Shown here one piece after another: positions 25,553-34,144 of a stretch of 64,000 nucleotides of DNA. The DNA comes from Microbispora rosea. Its GTDB lineage: Bacteria; Actinomycetota; Actinomycetes; Streptosporangiales; Streptosporangiaceae. The position numbers were made by a program, and so were the translations under genes. Position 1 is the first letter of the stretch. Each line of letters opens with the position of its first letter. The stretch spans positions 80,542 to 144,541 of the forward strand of contig NZ_FTNI01000023.1 in the NCBI RefSeq assembly GCF_900156315.1. The letters run 5' to 3'. The notes below the pieces were generated by a model. That model did no database searches and was not told the DNA's origin. It was given only the letters and a program-made list of their open reading frames with translations.

Positions 25553-26350
25553 TCAGACGTGGCCCAGGGGTTCGGAGCCGGCCTCGTCCACGGAGCCCGA
25601 CTCGATGAGGTCGTATCCCAAGTCGTCCAGGATCGGGGGCGCCGGATCCGTGACCATCGAGGGCACGGTGGTCGCCTCGGAGTGCGCCCCGCAGCCGTGG
25701 TCGGCGGACACCACGCGGCCGTCGTCCGGCGCGTACTCGTTGGCGCAGACGCCGAAGCCGAGGCCCAGCGCTCCGGCGAGCGGCCAGTAGAAGCCGCAGG
25801 TGGAGCATTGCGCGGGGGCGGCGTGCGCGATCGGGGTGTGCGGCCCGGCCTCACCGGCGCGCCAGCGCCGCGCGGCGAGGTCACGGCCGAGCACCGACAG
25901 GACGCGGGCGCGTCCCAGACCCAGCTCGAAGAGCATCTGCTTGTCGATGTCCTCGTCGGCGGAGGCGAACCCGGGCACGAGCCGGTCGTCGTCCGCCTCG
26001 ACCGGCAGCAGGTCGCCCACGCCGAGGTCGCCCGGGCGCAGCCGCTCGTTCCACGGCACCCAGCGGGGAGCGAGCAGCGCGCCCGAGCCGGGCAGCAGCA
26101 CGGTCTCGCTCACGGTGACGACGCGGGCGCGGGAGGCCCGGGTGACGGTGACCGCCCAGCGCCAGCCGCGGTAGGCGCGGTCGAGGCACTCGAAGTAATG
26201 GGCGACGACCCGGTCGCCCTCGTTGTCGAAGCCCAGGTGCTCTCCCACCTCCCCGGGGCGCGCGATGTCTTCCGCGGCCCGGCGGGCGAGGTCGACCGCC
26301 GCGGCACAGGCCTGGTCGACTGGAGTGCTACGGATTCGGGTACGACTCAC
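25553..26350 (-). CDS. DUF3027 protein
   Basis: A 265-residue soluble protein of the actinobacterial DUF3027 family. Features: an Ala/Arg-rich N-terminus, a WAVTVTRASRARVVTVSE strand region, the segment LLAPRWVPWNERLRPGDLGVGDLLP, and a cysteine cluster CSTCGFYWPLAG ... FGVCANEYAPDDGRVVSADHGCGAHSE that could bind zinc. The acidic C-terminus ends two bases before the sacsin-like ATPase start, so the two are translationally linked. Starts with GTG 26350. Function unknown; the tight pairing suggests a partner or adaptor of the ATPase. Confidence 0.88.
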   Translation of the reverse strand: MSRTRIRSTPVDQACAAAVDLARRAAEDIARPGEVGEHLGFDNEGDRVVAHYFECLDRAYRGWRWAVTVTRASRARVVTVSETVLLPGSGALLAPRWVPWNERLRPGDLGVGDLLPVEADDDRLVPGFASADEDIDKQMLFELGLGRARVLSVLGRDLAARRWRAGEAGPHTPIAHAAPAQCSTCGFYWPLAGALGLGFGVCANEYAPDDGRVVSADHGCGAHSEATTVPSMVTDPAPPILDDLGYDLIESGSVDEAGSEPLGHV

Positions 26351-26403
26351 ACTCCATTTTCACCCACGCCGCGAGCGGACCGCACCGGCTCGATGGGCAA
26401 AAC

Positions 26404-27717
26404 ATGGAAGGACCCTCGGTGCCTATGGTGAAGATTTGGGCGAAAGTTACGCGTGTTGTGAGAGCACCGGCGCGCGCGACGCGCCGGTTGACGCACGCCC
26501 AGGGAGCGGGCCGCACCGGTCTCGGCCACCTCATCGAGGTGACGGCCGCCCATTCCGCCGGGGACGCGCTGGTCACCGTGGCCCTCGCCGGGGCGCTGCT
26601 GTTCGGGCTGCCGGTCGGCCAGGCCCGCGGTCAGGTCGCGGCGTACCTGCTGATCACCATGCTGCCGTTCGCGGTGGTGGCGCCCTTCGTCGGGCCGGTG
26701 CTCGACCGGCTCCGATCGGGCCGCCGCTACATCATGGCCGGCACCCTGCTCGCGCGGGGCCTGCTGTGCTGGGGGATGGCCGGCGCCGTCCACACCTCCG
26801 ACGCGGTCACGCTGTTCCCTTCTGCGCTCGCCGTACTGGTCCTGTCGAAGGCCTACAACGTGTCCCGGGCGGCGATCATGCCGAGCGTGCTGCCTGCCGA
26901 CATCCCGCTGGTGACGGCCAACGCCAGGGTCGCGTTGTTCGCGCTGGTGTCGGCCGGCGTCGGCGCCGGAGTGGCCGCCGGCCTGTCCGCCGCGGCAGGG
27001 GCCGACTGGGTGCTGCGCGCCGCCGTGCCGCTGTTCCTGCTGTCCGGGGCGTTCGCCGTACGGCTGCCGCGGCACGTGGACGCGCCCGACCTGGAGGAGG
27101 CCGGGCCACGCCCCCGATGGCGCACCGTGCTCCACCTGGGCCCGGTGGTGAGCGAGGCCATGGGGGCCAACGCCGCGATCCGGGTGCAGTCGGGCTTCCT
27201 CGTGTTCTTCCTGCTGTTCCTCGTCCAGGACGGCCACCTGCGCGGCGTGGATCCGAAGGCCGCGCTGGCGCTGCTGGCCGCCGCCGCGGGCGCGGGCGGC
27301 CTGGCCGGGGCCGCCGCCGGCTCCTGGTCCCGCTCCCGGTCGCCGCACCTGACCGTCATGGCCACGCTCGCGCTGGCCACGGTCGTCACCGTCGCCGCGG
27401 CCTTCTTCTTCGACGTGTGGACCGCCGCCGTCGTGGCCCTCGTGGGCGCGTTCGCCCAGGGCCTCGGCAAGCTCGCGTTCGACGCCATCGTGCAGCGTGA
27501 GATCGGCGAGGAGGTGCGCTCCTCCGCGTTCGGCGTGGCCGAGACGCTGCTTCAGATCGCCTGGGTCCTCGGCGGGCTGCTGGGCCTGGTGATGTCGCTG
27601 TTCGTGGCCGGTCCCGCCGGGCTCGGCGTGATGTCCGCCGCCCTCGCGCTCTCCTTCGGCCGACTCGTCATGCTCCGCCGCCGCAGGCTCGCCGCCCGCA
27701 CGGCCACGGCCACCTGA
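26404..27717 (+). CDS. MFS transporter
   Basis: A 437-residue multi-pass protein. Eleven to twelve hydrophobic segments; the loop after helix 2 reads GPVLDRLRSGRRYIMAGTLLARG, a divergent motif A. A second start at 26425 (MVKIWAKVTRVV) is almost as plausible; 26404 has weak upstream signals. Divergent from DUF3027. Its ligand is unknown; in related actinobacteria a similar MFS gene accompanies DUF3027 and a cold-shock gene, as far as I recall. Confidence 0.85.
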   Translation: MEGPSVPMVKIWAKVTRVVRAPARATRRLTHAQGAGRTGLGHLIEVTAAHSAGDALVTVALAGALLFGLPVGQARGQVAAYLLITMLPFAVVAPFVGPVLDRLRSGRRYIMAGTLLARGLLCWGMAGAVHTSDAVTLFPSALAVLVLSKAYNVSRAAIMPSVLPADIPLVTANARVALFALVSAGVGAGVAAGLSAAAGADWVLRAAVPLFLLSGAFAVRLPRHVDAPDLEEAGPRPRWRTVLHLGPVVSEAMGANAAIRVQSGFLVFFLLFLVQDGHLRGVDPKAALALLAAAAGAGGLAGAAAGSWSRSRSPHLTVMATLALATVVTVAAAFFFDVWTAAVVALVGAFAQGLGKLAFDAIVQREIGEEVRSSAFGVAETLLQIAWVLGGLLGLVMSLFVAGPAGLGVMSAALALSFGRLVMLRRRRLAARTATAT

Positions 27718-27824
27718 ACCGGTCACCCGCGTTCCAGGCCACCCCGCCCTTCCGGGGCCGCCGCATCGTGCCCACCACACGGCACGGCATCACACGGCAC
27801 CGCATCACGGCCGCGCCGCACCCT

Positions 27825-27849
27825 GCCGCCCGGGGCCTGGCCGGGCGGC
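27825..27849. terminator. hairpin between convergent MFS and cold-shock genes
   Basis: Arms GCCGCCCGG/CCGGGCGGC with a seven-base loop, followed on the plus strand by GGAAAACGG. Lacks a T run. Confidence 0.5.
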
Positions 27850-27880
27850 GGAAAACGGATGCGGCAGGCCGGAGGATGGA

Positions 27881-28279
27881 TCAGGCGTCGAGGTCGTCGG
27901 CGACGGCGCGCAGCACGGTAGCGATCTTCTTGGCGTGCGCGGCGTCCGGGTGCTTGCCCCGCTGGTAGGAGTTCGAGATGTCGTCGAGCAGCTTGATCAG
28001 ATCCTCGACGATCACGACCATCTCGTCGGGCTTCTTCCGCTTCGCCTTGCCCTTGACGGTCTTGGCCAGCGTCGGGGGCTGGTCGATCACCCGCACAGAG
28101 AGCGCCTGCTGACCGCGGCGGCTCTCGGCGACACCGAACTCGACCTTCTGCCCGGGCTTGAGCGCGTCGACCCCCTTGGGCAGGGCGGAGGAATGCACGA
28201 AGACCTCACCGCCGTCGTCGCGGGTGAGGAAGCCGAAACCCTTGTCGGCGTCGTACCACTTGACCTTGCCACTCGGCAC
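27881..28279 (-). CDS. cold-shock domain protein with C-terminal extension
   Basis: 132 residues. The first 66 form a Csp domain with RNP1 KGFGFL and RNP2 VFVHSS; the remaining about 65 residues are a basic linker (KTVKGKAKRKKPDE) and a helical tail (VVIVEDLIKLLDDISNSYQRGKHPDAAHAKKIATVLRAVADDLDA). This long form differs from the 66-residue Csp encoded near 38.8 kb. It binds single-stranded RNA or DNA. The GTG start at 28279 follows a GAGG at 9 bases; the reading frame continues open upstream but without coding character. Confidence 0.92.
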   Translation of the reverse strand: MPSGKVKWYDADKGFGFLTRDDGGEVFVHSSALPKGVDALKPGQKVEFGVAESRRGQQALSVRVIDQPPTLAKTVKGKAKRKKPDEMVVIVEDLIKLLDDISNSYQRGKHPDAAHAKKIATVLRAVADDLDA

Positions 28280-28473
28280 AGGGGTGACCTCGTTCAGACT
28301 GTCGTGAAGGTGATGGATGTAGGTTATGCCCACAGACCGGCCCCGTGGACCCACCAAGAGGCGATTGAAGCGTCCCATGACCAGATTCGTGTGGATCTTC
28401 CTTCGCGGTGCCGGGACAACGCGCGAAACCCCTGCCGTACGGGCGCTCCGGCGGCCGGATGAAGGTCCCGCCC

Positions 28474-28479
28474 TACCAT
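28474..28479 (+). promoter_or_regulatory. -10 element, leaderless promoter
   Basis: TACCAT, seven bases before ATG 28487 of the XPB-related gene. Confidence 0.6.
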
Positions 28480-28486
28480 GGAGAGA

Positions 28487-30859
28487 ATGACGGGCACGGA
28501 CTTCAACGAGTGGCTTCGCGGCCGTTCCGACGAGCGGCTGCGGGCGCTCGTGGCGACGCGGCCCGAACTCGTGACGCCCGTCCCCGCGCACATCGACGGC
28601 CTGGCCGCCCGCGCCTGCAGCCCCTCCGCCATCGGCCGGGCGCTGGACCGGCTCGACCGGTTCTCACTCGCCGTGCTGGAGACGCTGGCCCTGCGGCCCG
28701 GTCCCGCCGATCGCGAGGCGTTGCTGTCCCTGCTCCGCCGTGCCGTTCCCGGTGATCTGGGCGACGCGGCCCTCGGGTCCGCTCTCGACGCGGCGCTCGA
28801 CGTGCTGACCACGCGCGCCCTGGTCTACGGGACCGACGACGCGCTGCTGCCCGCGCCGGGCGTGGCCGAGGCGCTCGAACCCCCGGCCGCCCTGGGGCCG
28901 CCGGCCGCCGAGGTGTTCCGCCACCACTCGCCGGAACGGCTCGACGTGCTCCTGCGTGACATCGACCCGGCGTACGAGGGCGGCGGCCGGACGGACGACG
29001 GGCGGCCGGCCAGGGAACGGCTCGCGGCGCTGCTGGCCGAACCCGCGACGGTCGCCCGCCTCGTCGGCGAGGTCTCCCCGCAGGCGAGGACGGCCCTGAA
29101 CGAGCTCGTCTGGGGCCCGGCGAGCGGACGGCTGCCGAACGCCCGCCGCGAAGTCGACGCCGCGAACGCCCAGTCGCCCATCGAACAGCTACTGGCCCGC
29201 GGGCTGCTCGGCGCGACCGGGGAGGAGACCGTCGCGCTCCCCCGCGAGGTCGCCCTCGTGCTGCGCGACGGCCGGGTGCACCGCGACCTGTCCCCCGGCC
29301 CGCCCGCCCTTGAAGGGTCCGTACGCGACCAGGATCTGGCCGACCGGACGGCCGCCGGGCAGGCGTTCACGTTCGTGCGCACGGTCGAGGAGCTGTGCGA
29401 GCTGTGGAGCGTCGACCCGCCGGGCGTGCTGCGCGCGGGCGGCCTCGCCATACGTGACCTCAGGCGGACGGCCCAGCTCCTCGACCTGCCGGAGTGGGCG
29501 GCGGGGCTGGTGGTCGAGGTCGCGCACGCGGCCGGGCTGGTCGCGGCGGGCGAGGGGGAATGGCTGCCGACGGGCGCCTACGACGGCTGGCGGATCAAGG
29601 CCACCGAGGACCGCTGGGCCGTGCTCGCCGACGCGTGGGCCGCGATGGAACGCGCCCCCGGGCTGATCGGCGAACGCGACGACCGCGACCGTCCCCTGAA
29701 CGCCCTCCACCCCGACCTGCGCAGGCCGGGGGCCGCCCAGACGCGGAGGCGCACGCTCGCCGTGCTGGAGCCGGCACCGCCCGGCCTCGCGCCGACGCCC
29801 GAGTCCGTGCTGGCCCGGCTCGCCTGGGAGCAGCCCCGCCGCCGCCCCGCGCTGCGCGACCGGCTCGTACGCTTCGCCCTGCGCGAGGCCGAGCACATCG
29901 GCGTGACCGGGCTCGGCGTGCCGTCCTCACACGGCCGCGCCGTGGCCCGGGGCGACGGCACGGCGGCCGGCCTGCTCGGCCCGCTGCTGCCCGAGCCGGT
30001 CGACCACGTGCTGCTGCAGGCGGACCTCACGGCCGTGGCGCCGGGCCCGCTGACCACCGACCTCGGCCGCAGGCTCGCCCTCATGGCCGACGTGGAGAGC
30101 AAGGGCGGGGCGACGGTGTACCGCTTCTCCGAGCAGTCGGTCCGCCGTGCGCTCGACGCGGGGCACTCGGCCGACGACCTGCTCACCGTGCTGGAGCGGC
30201 ACTCGGCCACCCCGGTCCCGCAGCCGCTGAGCTACCTGGTCACCGATGTGGCCCGCCGCCACGGGCGGATCCGGGTCGGCACGGCCTCGGCGTACATCCG
30301 GTGCGACGACCCGGCCCTGCTCGACGAGGTGCTCGCCGACAAGCGGGCCCACCTGCTGCGGCTGCGGCGGCTCGCGCCGACCGTGCTGGCTTCCAAGACG
30401 TCCAGGGCCGCGCTGGTCGACTCGCTGCGGGCGATGGGATACGCGCCGGTGGCCGAGTCGCTGGAGGGCGACGTGGTCGTCGCGCGGGCCGACGCCCGGC
30501 GGACCGAGGGACAGCTCGCCGCCCGGGTGACCGCGAACACCGCACCCGATCCCGAGGTGGTCGCCGCGGCCGTGCGGGCGATGCGGGCGGGGGACTCACG
30601 GCGGCGGCCCGTGGAGGCGCCCGAGGGCCAGGTGCCCCGATCCCCCGCGACCGCCACGATCAGCGCGCTCCAGGAGGCCATCCGGCAGGGGTCGCGGGTG
30701 TGGATCGGCTACCTCGACTCGCAGGGGCACGCCACCAGCCGCATCCTCGAACCGGCCCGGATGGAGGGCGGTTACCTCACCGCGTACGACGAGACCCGGG
30801 CCACCGTCCACCGCTTCGCCCTGCACCGCATCACGGGCATCGCCGAGATCGGCCGATGA
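28487..30859 (+). CDS. XPB-associated protein: helicase_C_3 module plus WYL-like C-terminus
   Basis: 790 residues, annotated in related genomes as helicase-associated or helicase C-terminal domain protein; it lacks Walker A and DExH motifs, so it is not itself a helicase. Residues about 505-655 (LLQADLTAVAPGP ... YRFSEQSVRRALDAGH ... YLVTDVARRHGRIRVG) closely follow residues 5-165 of the XPB helicase encoded 0.6 kb downstream. The last 65 residues (SRVWIGYLDSQGHATSRILE ... FALHRITGI) resemble a WYL fold. N-terminal 500 residues are helical winged-helix-like repeats. Start ATG 28487 is set by TACCAT seven bases upstream; Met 28478 overlaps that element. Probably a partner of XPB in DNA repair or transcription. 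Confidence 0.87.
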   Translation: MTGTDFNEWLRGRSDERLRALVATRPELVTPVPAHIDGLAARACSPSAIGRALDRLDRFSLAVLETLALRPGPADREALLSLLRRAVPGDLGDAALGSALDAALDVLTTRALVYGTDDALLPAPGVAEALEPPAALGPPAAEVFRHHSPERLDVLLRDIDPAYEGGGRTDDGRPARERLAALLAEPATVARLVGEVSPQARTALNELVWGPASGRLPNARREVDAANAQSPIEQLLARGLLGATGEETVALPREVALVLRDGRVHRDLSPGPPALEGSVRDQDLADRTAAGQAFTFVRTVEELCELWSVDPPGVLRAGGLAIRDLRRTAQLLDLPEWAAGLVVEVAHAAGLVAAGEGEWLPTGAYDGWRIKATEDRWAVLADAWAAMERAPGLIGERDDRDRPLNALHPDLRRPGAAQTRRRTLAVLEPAPPGLAPTPESVLARLAWEQPRRRPALRDRLVRFALREAEHIGVTGLGVPSSHGRAVARGDGTAAGLLGPLLPEPVDHVLLQADLTAVAPGPLTTDLGRRLALMADVESKGGATVYRFSEQSVRRALDAGHSADDLLTVLERHSATPVPQPLSYLVTDVARRHGRIRVGTASAYIRCDDPALLDEVLADKRAHLLRLRRLAPTVLASKTSRAALVDSLRAMGYAPVAESLEGDVVVARADARRTEGQLAARVTANTAPDPEVVAAAVRAMRAGDSRRRPVEAPEGQVPRSPATATISALQEAIRQGSRVWIGYLDSQGHATSRILEPARMEGGYLTAYDETRATVHRFALHRITGIAEIGR

Positions 30860-30906
30860 CACATCCGTGGTAAATCTTGAGGTCCTTCGTAGTAAAGGAT
30901 TTCAGG

Positions 30907-31419
30907 ATGACGACTCCGGAGCAGCCGGGGCAGGGACCCCAGGATTGGCAGACGCCGTCCAACCCCTATGGACCGCCGTCCGGCTCCGCCCCCCACGGAC
31001 AGCAGCAGTACGGGCCGTACGGCCCGCCGCCGGGCCCCGACCCCAACCAGCAGTACGGGCAGCAGTACGGGCAGCAGTACGGCCAATATGGCCAATACGG
31101 CCAATATGGCCAGTACGGGCAGCAGCAGTACGGCTACTACCCGCCCGGCGGTTACCCGCCGAGGCAGGAGGGCCCGCGCACGCACGCGATCGTGGCCCTC
31201 GTCATCAGCATCGTGCTGGCGCTGAGCTGCTACATCTCGCTGGGCGGCATCGCCGGGGCGATCCTGTCCGGGGTCGCGCTCAGCAAGGTGGACACCGCGC
31301 CGGACCAGGCCCGCAGGCTGCTGAAGTGGGCGTGGATCGCCATCGGCATCAACGTCGCGCTGTTCGTGATCGGGATCGGCGCGGTCATCTGGGCCGGGTT
31401 CAACGGCTACCTGGACTGA
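30907..31419 (+). CDS. DUF4190-type membrane protein with Tyr-Gly-Gln repeats
   Basis: 170 residues. The N-terminal 85 are disordered and Pro/Gln/Gly/Tyr-rich, with tandem QQYG and QYG repeats; then two to three transmembrane helices (HAIVALVISIVLALSCYISLGGIAGAILSGVAL and WAWIAIGINVALFVIGIGAVIW). This layout is the actinobacterial DUF4190 pattern. The start at 30907 (MTTPEQPGQG) is preceded by TTCAGG; an upstream Met at 30877 is less likely. It lies between the XPB-associated gene and XPB on the same strand. Function unknown; the repeat tail may mediate condensate-like or surface contacts. Confidence 0.82.
   Translation: MTTPEQPGQGPQDWQTPSNPYGPPSGSAPHGQQQYGPYGPPPGPDPNQQYGQQYGQQYGQYGQYGQYGQYGQQQYGYYPPGGYPPRQEGPRTHAIVALVISIVLALSCYISLGGIAGAILSGVALSKVDTAPDQARRLLKWAWIAIGINVALFVIGIGAVIWAGFNGYLD
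31048..31132 (+). repeat. tandem coding repeats (12- and 9-base units)
   Basis: About three CAGCAGTACGGG units followed by four CAATAYGGC units and a degenerate end, coding QQYG and QYG. The switch to CAA/TAT codons is unlike the flanking GC-rich codon use and suggests recent expansion. Confidence 0.8.
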
Positions 31420-31491
31420 TTCCCGCGACCGGGACTGATTCGGCCCGGCCTCGTGTTTGATAGGCGATAGCCGTACGAGGGGGAGCAGGCA

Positions 31492-33147
31492 TTGAGTGAC
31501 GGGCCTCTGATCGTCCAGTCGGACAAGACGCTGCTGCTGGAGGTCGACCACCCGAGGGCGGACGAGTGCCGCAAGGCCATCGCCCCGTTCGCCGAACTCG
31601 AGCGCGCGCCCGAGCACGTCCACACCTACCGGGTCACCCCGCTCGCGCTGTGGAACGCCCGGGCCGCCGGGCACGACGCCGAGCAGGTGGTCGACGCGCT
31701 GATCGGCTTCAGCCGCTATCCGGTGCCGCACGCGCTGCTCGTGGACGTCGCCGAGACCATGGCGCGGTACGGCAGGCTGCGCCTGGAGAAGCACCCCGTC
31801 CACGGCCTGGTGCTCACCAGCACCGACCGCGCCGTCCTGGAGGAGGTGCTGCGCTCCAAGAAGATCCAGCCGCTGGTCGGGGAGCGCTTCGGCGCCGACA
31901 TCGTGGCCGTGCACCCCTCGGAGCGCGGCAACATCAAGCAGACGCTGCTCAAGCTCGGCTGGCCGGCCGAGGACATGGCCGGGTACGTCGACGGCGAGCA
32001 CCACCCCATCGACCTGCGCGAGGACGGCTGGTCGCTGCGGCCGTACCAGAAGGAGGCGGCCGACGCGTTCTGGCACGGCGGCTCCGGCGTCGTGGTGCTG
32101 CCGTGTGGCGCGGGCAAGACGATCGTGGGCGCGGCGGCCATGGCGCACGCCCGCGCGACCACGCTGATCCTGGTCACCAACACGGTCTCGGCCCACCAGT
32201 GGAAGCAGGAGCTGATCAGGCGCACCTCGCTGACCGAGGACGAGATCGGCGAGTACACCGGCACCAAGAAGGAGATCCGCCCGGTCACGATCGCCACCTA
32301 CCAGGTCATGACGACCCGGCGACAGGGCACCTACCGGCACCTTGAGCTGTTCGACGCCCGCGACTGGGGGCTCGTCGTCTATGACGAGGTCCACCTGCTG
32401 CCCGCGCCGATCTTCCGGATGACCGCCGACCTCCAGGCCCGCCGGCGCATCGGCCTCACCGCCACGCTCGTACGCGAGGACGGCCGGGAGGGCGACGTCT
32501 TCTCGCTCATCGGGCCGAAGCGCTACGACACGCCCTGGAAGGAGATGGAGAACCAGGGCTACATCGCCCCCGCGGAGTGCGTCGAGGTGCGGGTGACGCT
32601 CAGCGACGACGAGCGGCTGGCCTACGCCATGGCGGAGAGCGACGAGCGCTACCGGTTCTGCTCGACCACGCCCGCCAAGACACGGGTGACCGAGGCGTTG
32701 GTGCGGCGGCACGCGAACGAGCAGGTGCTGGTCATCGGGCAGTACATCGACCAGCTCGACGAGCTGGGCGAGCATCTGAACGCGCCGGTCATCAAGGGCG
32801 AGACCAAGGTCAAGGAACGCGAGCGCCTGTTCCAGGCGTTCCGCGACAAGGAGATCCGGGTGCTGGTGGTCTCGAAGGTCGCCAACTTCTCCATCGACCT
32901 GCCCGAGGCGGCCGTGGCGATCCAGGTTTCCGGCACGTTCGGCTCGCGTCAGGAGGAGGCCCAGCGCCTCGGCCGGGTGCTGCGCCCCAAGGCGGACGGC
33001 GGCGGCGCGCGGTTCTACTCGGTGGTCAGCCGCGACACGGTCGACCAGGAGTTCGCGGCGCACCGGCAGCGGTTCCTGGCCGAGCAGGGATACGCCTACC
33101 ACATCATCGACGCCGACGACGTGGGCGAAGAGGACCCGGCGCGCTGA
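31492..33147 (+). CDS. XPB-type DNA repair helicase
   Basis: A 551-residue SF2 helicase. The N-terminal module (about 5-165) is shared with the upstream 790-residue protein. Helicase core: Q-like RPYQKEAADAF, Walker A LPCGAGKT (about 202-209), DEVH box (VVYDEVHLLPAP near 298-301), GLTATL (motif III-like SAT), and motif VI EEAQRLGRVLRP near 490. Homologous to archaeal and eukaryotic XPB, 3'-5' translocases in nucleotide excision repair and transcription initiation; in mycobacteria the homologue has 3'-5' unwinding activity. Starts at TTG 31492 after GGGGGAG at seven bases. No Bax1-type nuclease is adjacent, unlike archaea. Confidence 0.95.
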   Translation: MSDGPLIVQSDKTLLLEVDHPRADECRKAIAPFAELERAPEHVHTYRVTPLALWNARAAGHDAEQVVDALIGFSRYPVPHALLVDVAETMARYGRLRLEKHPVHGLVLTSTDRAVLEEVLRSKKIQPLVGERFGADIVAVHPSERGNIKQTLLKLGWPAEDMAGYVDGEHHPIDLREDGWSLRPYQKEAADAFWHGGSGVVVLPCGAGKTIVGAAAMAHARATTLILVTNTVSAHQWKQELIRRTSLTEDEIGEYTGTKKEIRPVTIATYQVMTTRRQGTYRHLELFDARDWGLVVYDEVHLLPAPIFRMTADLQARRRIGLTATLVREDGREGDVFSLIGPKRYDTPWKEMENQGYIAPAECVEVRVTLSDDERLAYAMAESDERYRFCSTTPAKTRVTEALVRRHANEQVLVIGQYIDQLDELGEHLNAPVIKGETKVKERERLFQAFRDKEIRVLVVSKVANFSIDLPEAAVAIQVSGTFGSRQEEAQRLGRVLRPKADGGGARFYSVVSRDTVDQEFAAHRQRFLAEQGYAYHIIDADDVGEEDPAR

Positions 33148-33196
33148 CCGCGGCTTCGGCGGGAGAACGTCGCAGACTCGGCCCGAACGACGAGGT

Positions 33197-33324
33197 ATGG
33201 CCGCCGCGCGCGACCGGCTCAGCGCGCGCGGGCTGATCGACGACGGGGAGACGGGCCACCGTGGCGGGGCGGGCGCGGCGCGACCAGGTCGAGCGCATGA
33301 CCGGCGAGCCGGTGCCGGGCTCGT
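33197..33324 (+). pseudogene. relic of an SCO6745/SalK-like gene
   Basis: One frame reads AAARDRLSARGLIDDG and, after a frame change near 33265, another reads ARRDQVERMTGEP. Together these resemble the C-terminal part of SCO6745-family proteins (AAARERL-RGLLDDDG ... GRARRDEVERRTDELA). No single frame continues and the upstream part is missing. It ends where the 27-base repeat begins. Confidence 0.4.
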
Positions 33325-33351
33325 TCCGGTCCTCGCGAAGCCCGCTCCGCT
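33325..33351. repeat. 27-base interspersed repeat, copy 1
   Basis: Identical over 27 bases to 63906-63932; begins TCCGGTCCTCGCGAAG and ends CCCGCTCCGCT. This copy abuts the SCO6745-like relic. Confidence 0.8.
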
Positions 33352-33698
33352 CCCCGAGCCCGGTGAACGTGCGCGGACAGCGCACCACTAGGTCCAGGAG
33401 ATGCCCTTGGGCCGTGTCACCACATCACCCCCTCGCGCCTTTACCTTCACATGATGCAGTCGTGATGGCGGCAATACCCAGCAGACAAGGCGAATCACGC
33501 AATATACCCATTTTTCGTCTTACTTCTGGTTTCTCGCTGTCCGTTGCCCCGCCCGCCGGCGAGCCGTTCCCGGCTCACCCAACGCGGCATATCAGGACAA
33601 ATCACCCCACTACTGCATGTCGTTCGCCCGACGGACCACGAATGGAGCGCTCCATCGTCTCCGCCGGAAAGCTTTCGTGCCGATCATGGGAGGCGCGG

Positions 33699-34079
33699 TC
33701 ACTGGGCGGTCAGGCCGCCGACGAACAGCACCCCCAGCGCGACGACCCAGGCCGCCACGGCGACGCCGTACAGGGACTCGCGCCGGGCGAACCAGGCGAC
33801 CCCGGTGGCACACACCGCGACCACCCCGACCATCACGGACAGCGCGACCACCGAGGCGATCCGGTCCGCACAGCCCGGCGGCGGTCCCAGGCTCGTCGTG
33901 CAGAAGGCCTGGGTGCTCCAGTCGCCGAAGACCGCGAACCCCCACAGCGCGGCCAGCAACAGGCTGGCCGCCGCCGGGATCGCCGGAGGAACCACGGTGC
34001 GCGTCACCCGGGTACAGATACCCGCCTCGGGAAACGGCGACACGCGAGAGAAATACCGTTTCGGCATCGCGCCGCCCAT
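33699..34079 (-). CDS. small three-helix membrane protein
   Basis: 126 residues from ATG 34079 (MGGAMPKRYFSRV) or 122 from 34067. Three hydrophobic helices (IPAAASLLLAALWGFAVFG; IASVVALSVMVGVVAVCATGVAWF; YGVAVAAWVVALGVLFVGGL). A loop contains two Cys (AFCTTSLGPPPGCADR) that could form an extracellular disulfide. No recognised family. Divergent from helD. Confidence 0.7.
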   Translation of the reverse strand: MGGAMPKRYFSRVSPFPEAGICTRVTRTVVPPAIPAAASLLLAALWGFAVFGDWSTQAFCTTSLGPPPGCADRIASVVALSVMVGVVAVCATGVAWFARRESLYGVAVAAWVVALGVLFVGGLTAQ

Positions 34080-34144
34080 CGCTAAGCTCTTGTGTTTCCC
34101 GCTTCCACCAGTCCTGTCCCCGTCATGCCCGGAGGAGCTTCCGC

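Larger units (their letters stand above)
33148..33698. other. 551-bp region without an intact gene
   Basis: Contains a degraded SCO6745-like relic (33197-33391), a 27-base interspersed repeat, and an AT-richer stretch (about 33420-33560) without coding character. I see no RNA gene. Confidence 0.6.

Noticed and set aside
34080..34144. Rifamycin-associated element before helD
   Set aside because: I looked for the inverted GGGGCTTGC/GCAAGCCCC element that marks HelR genes and did not find it.
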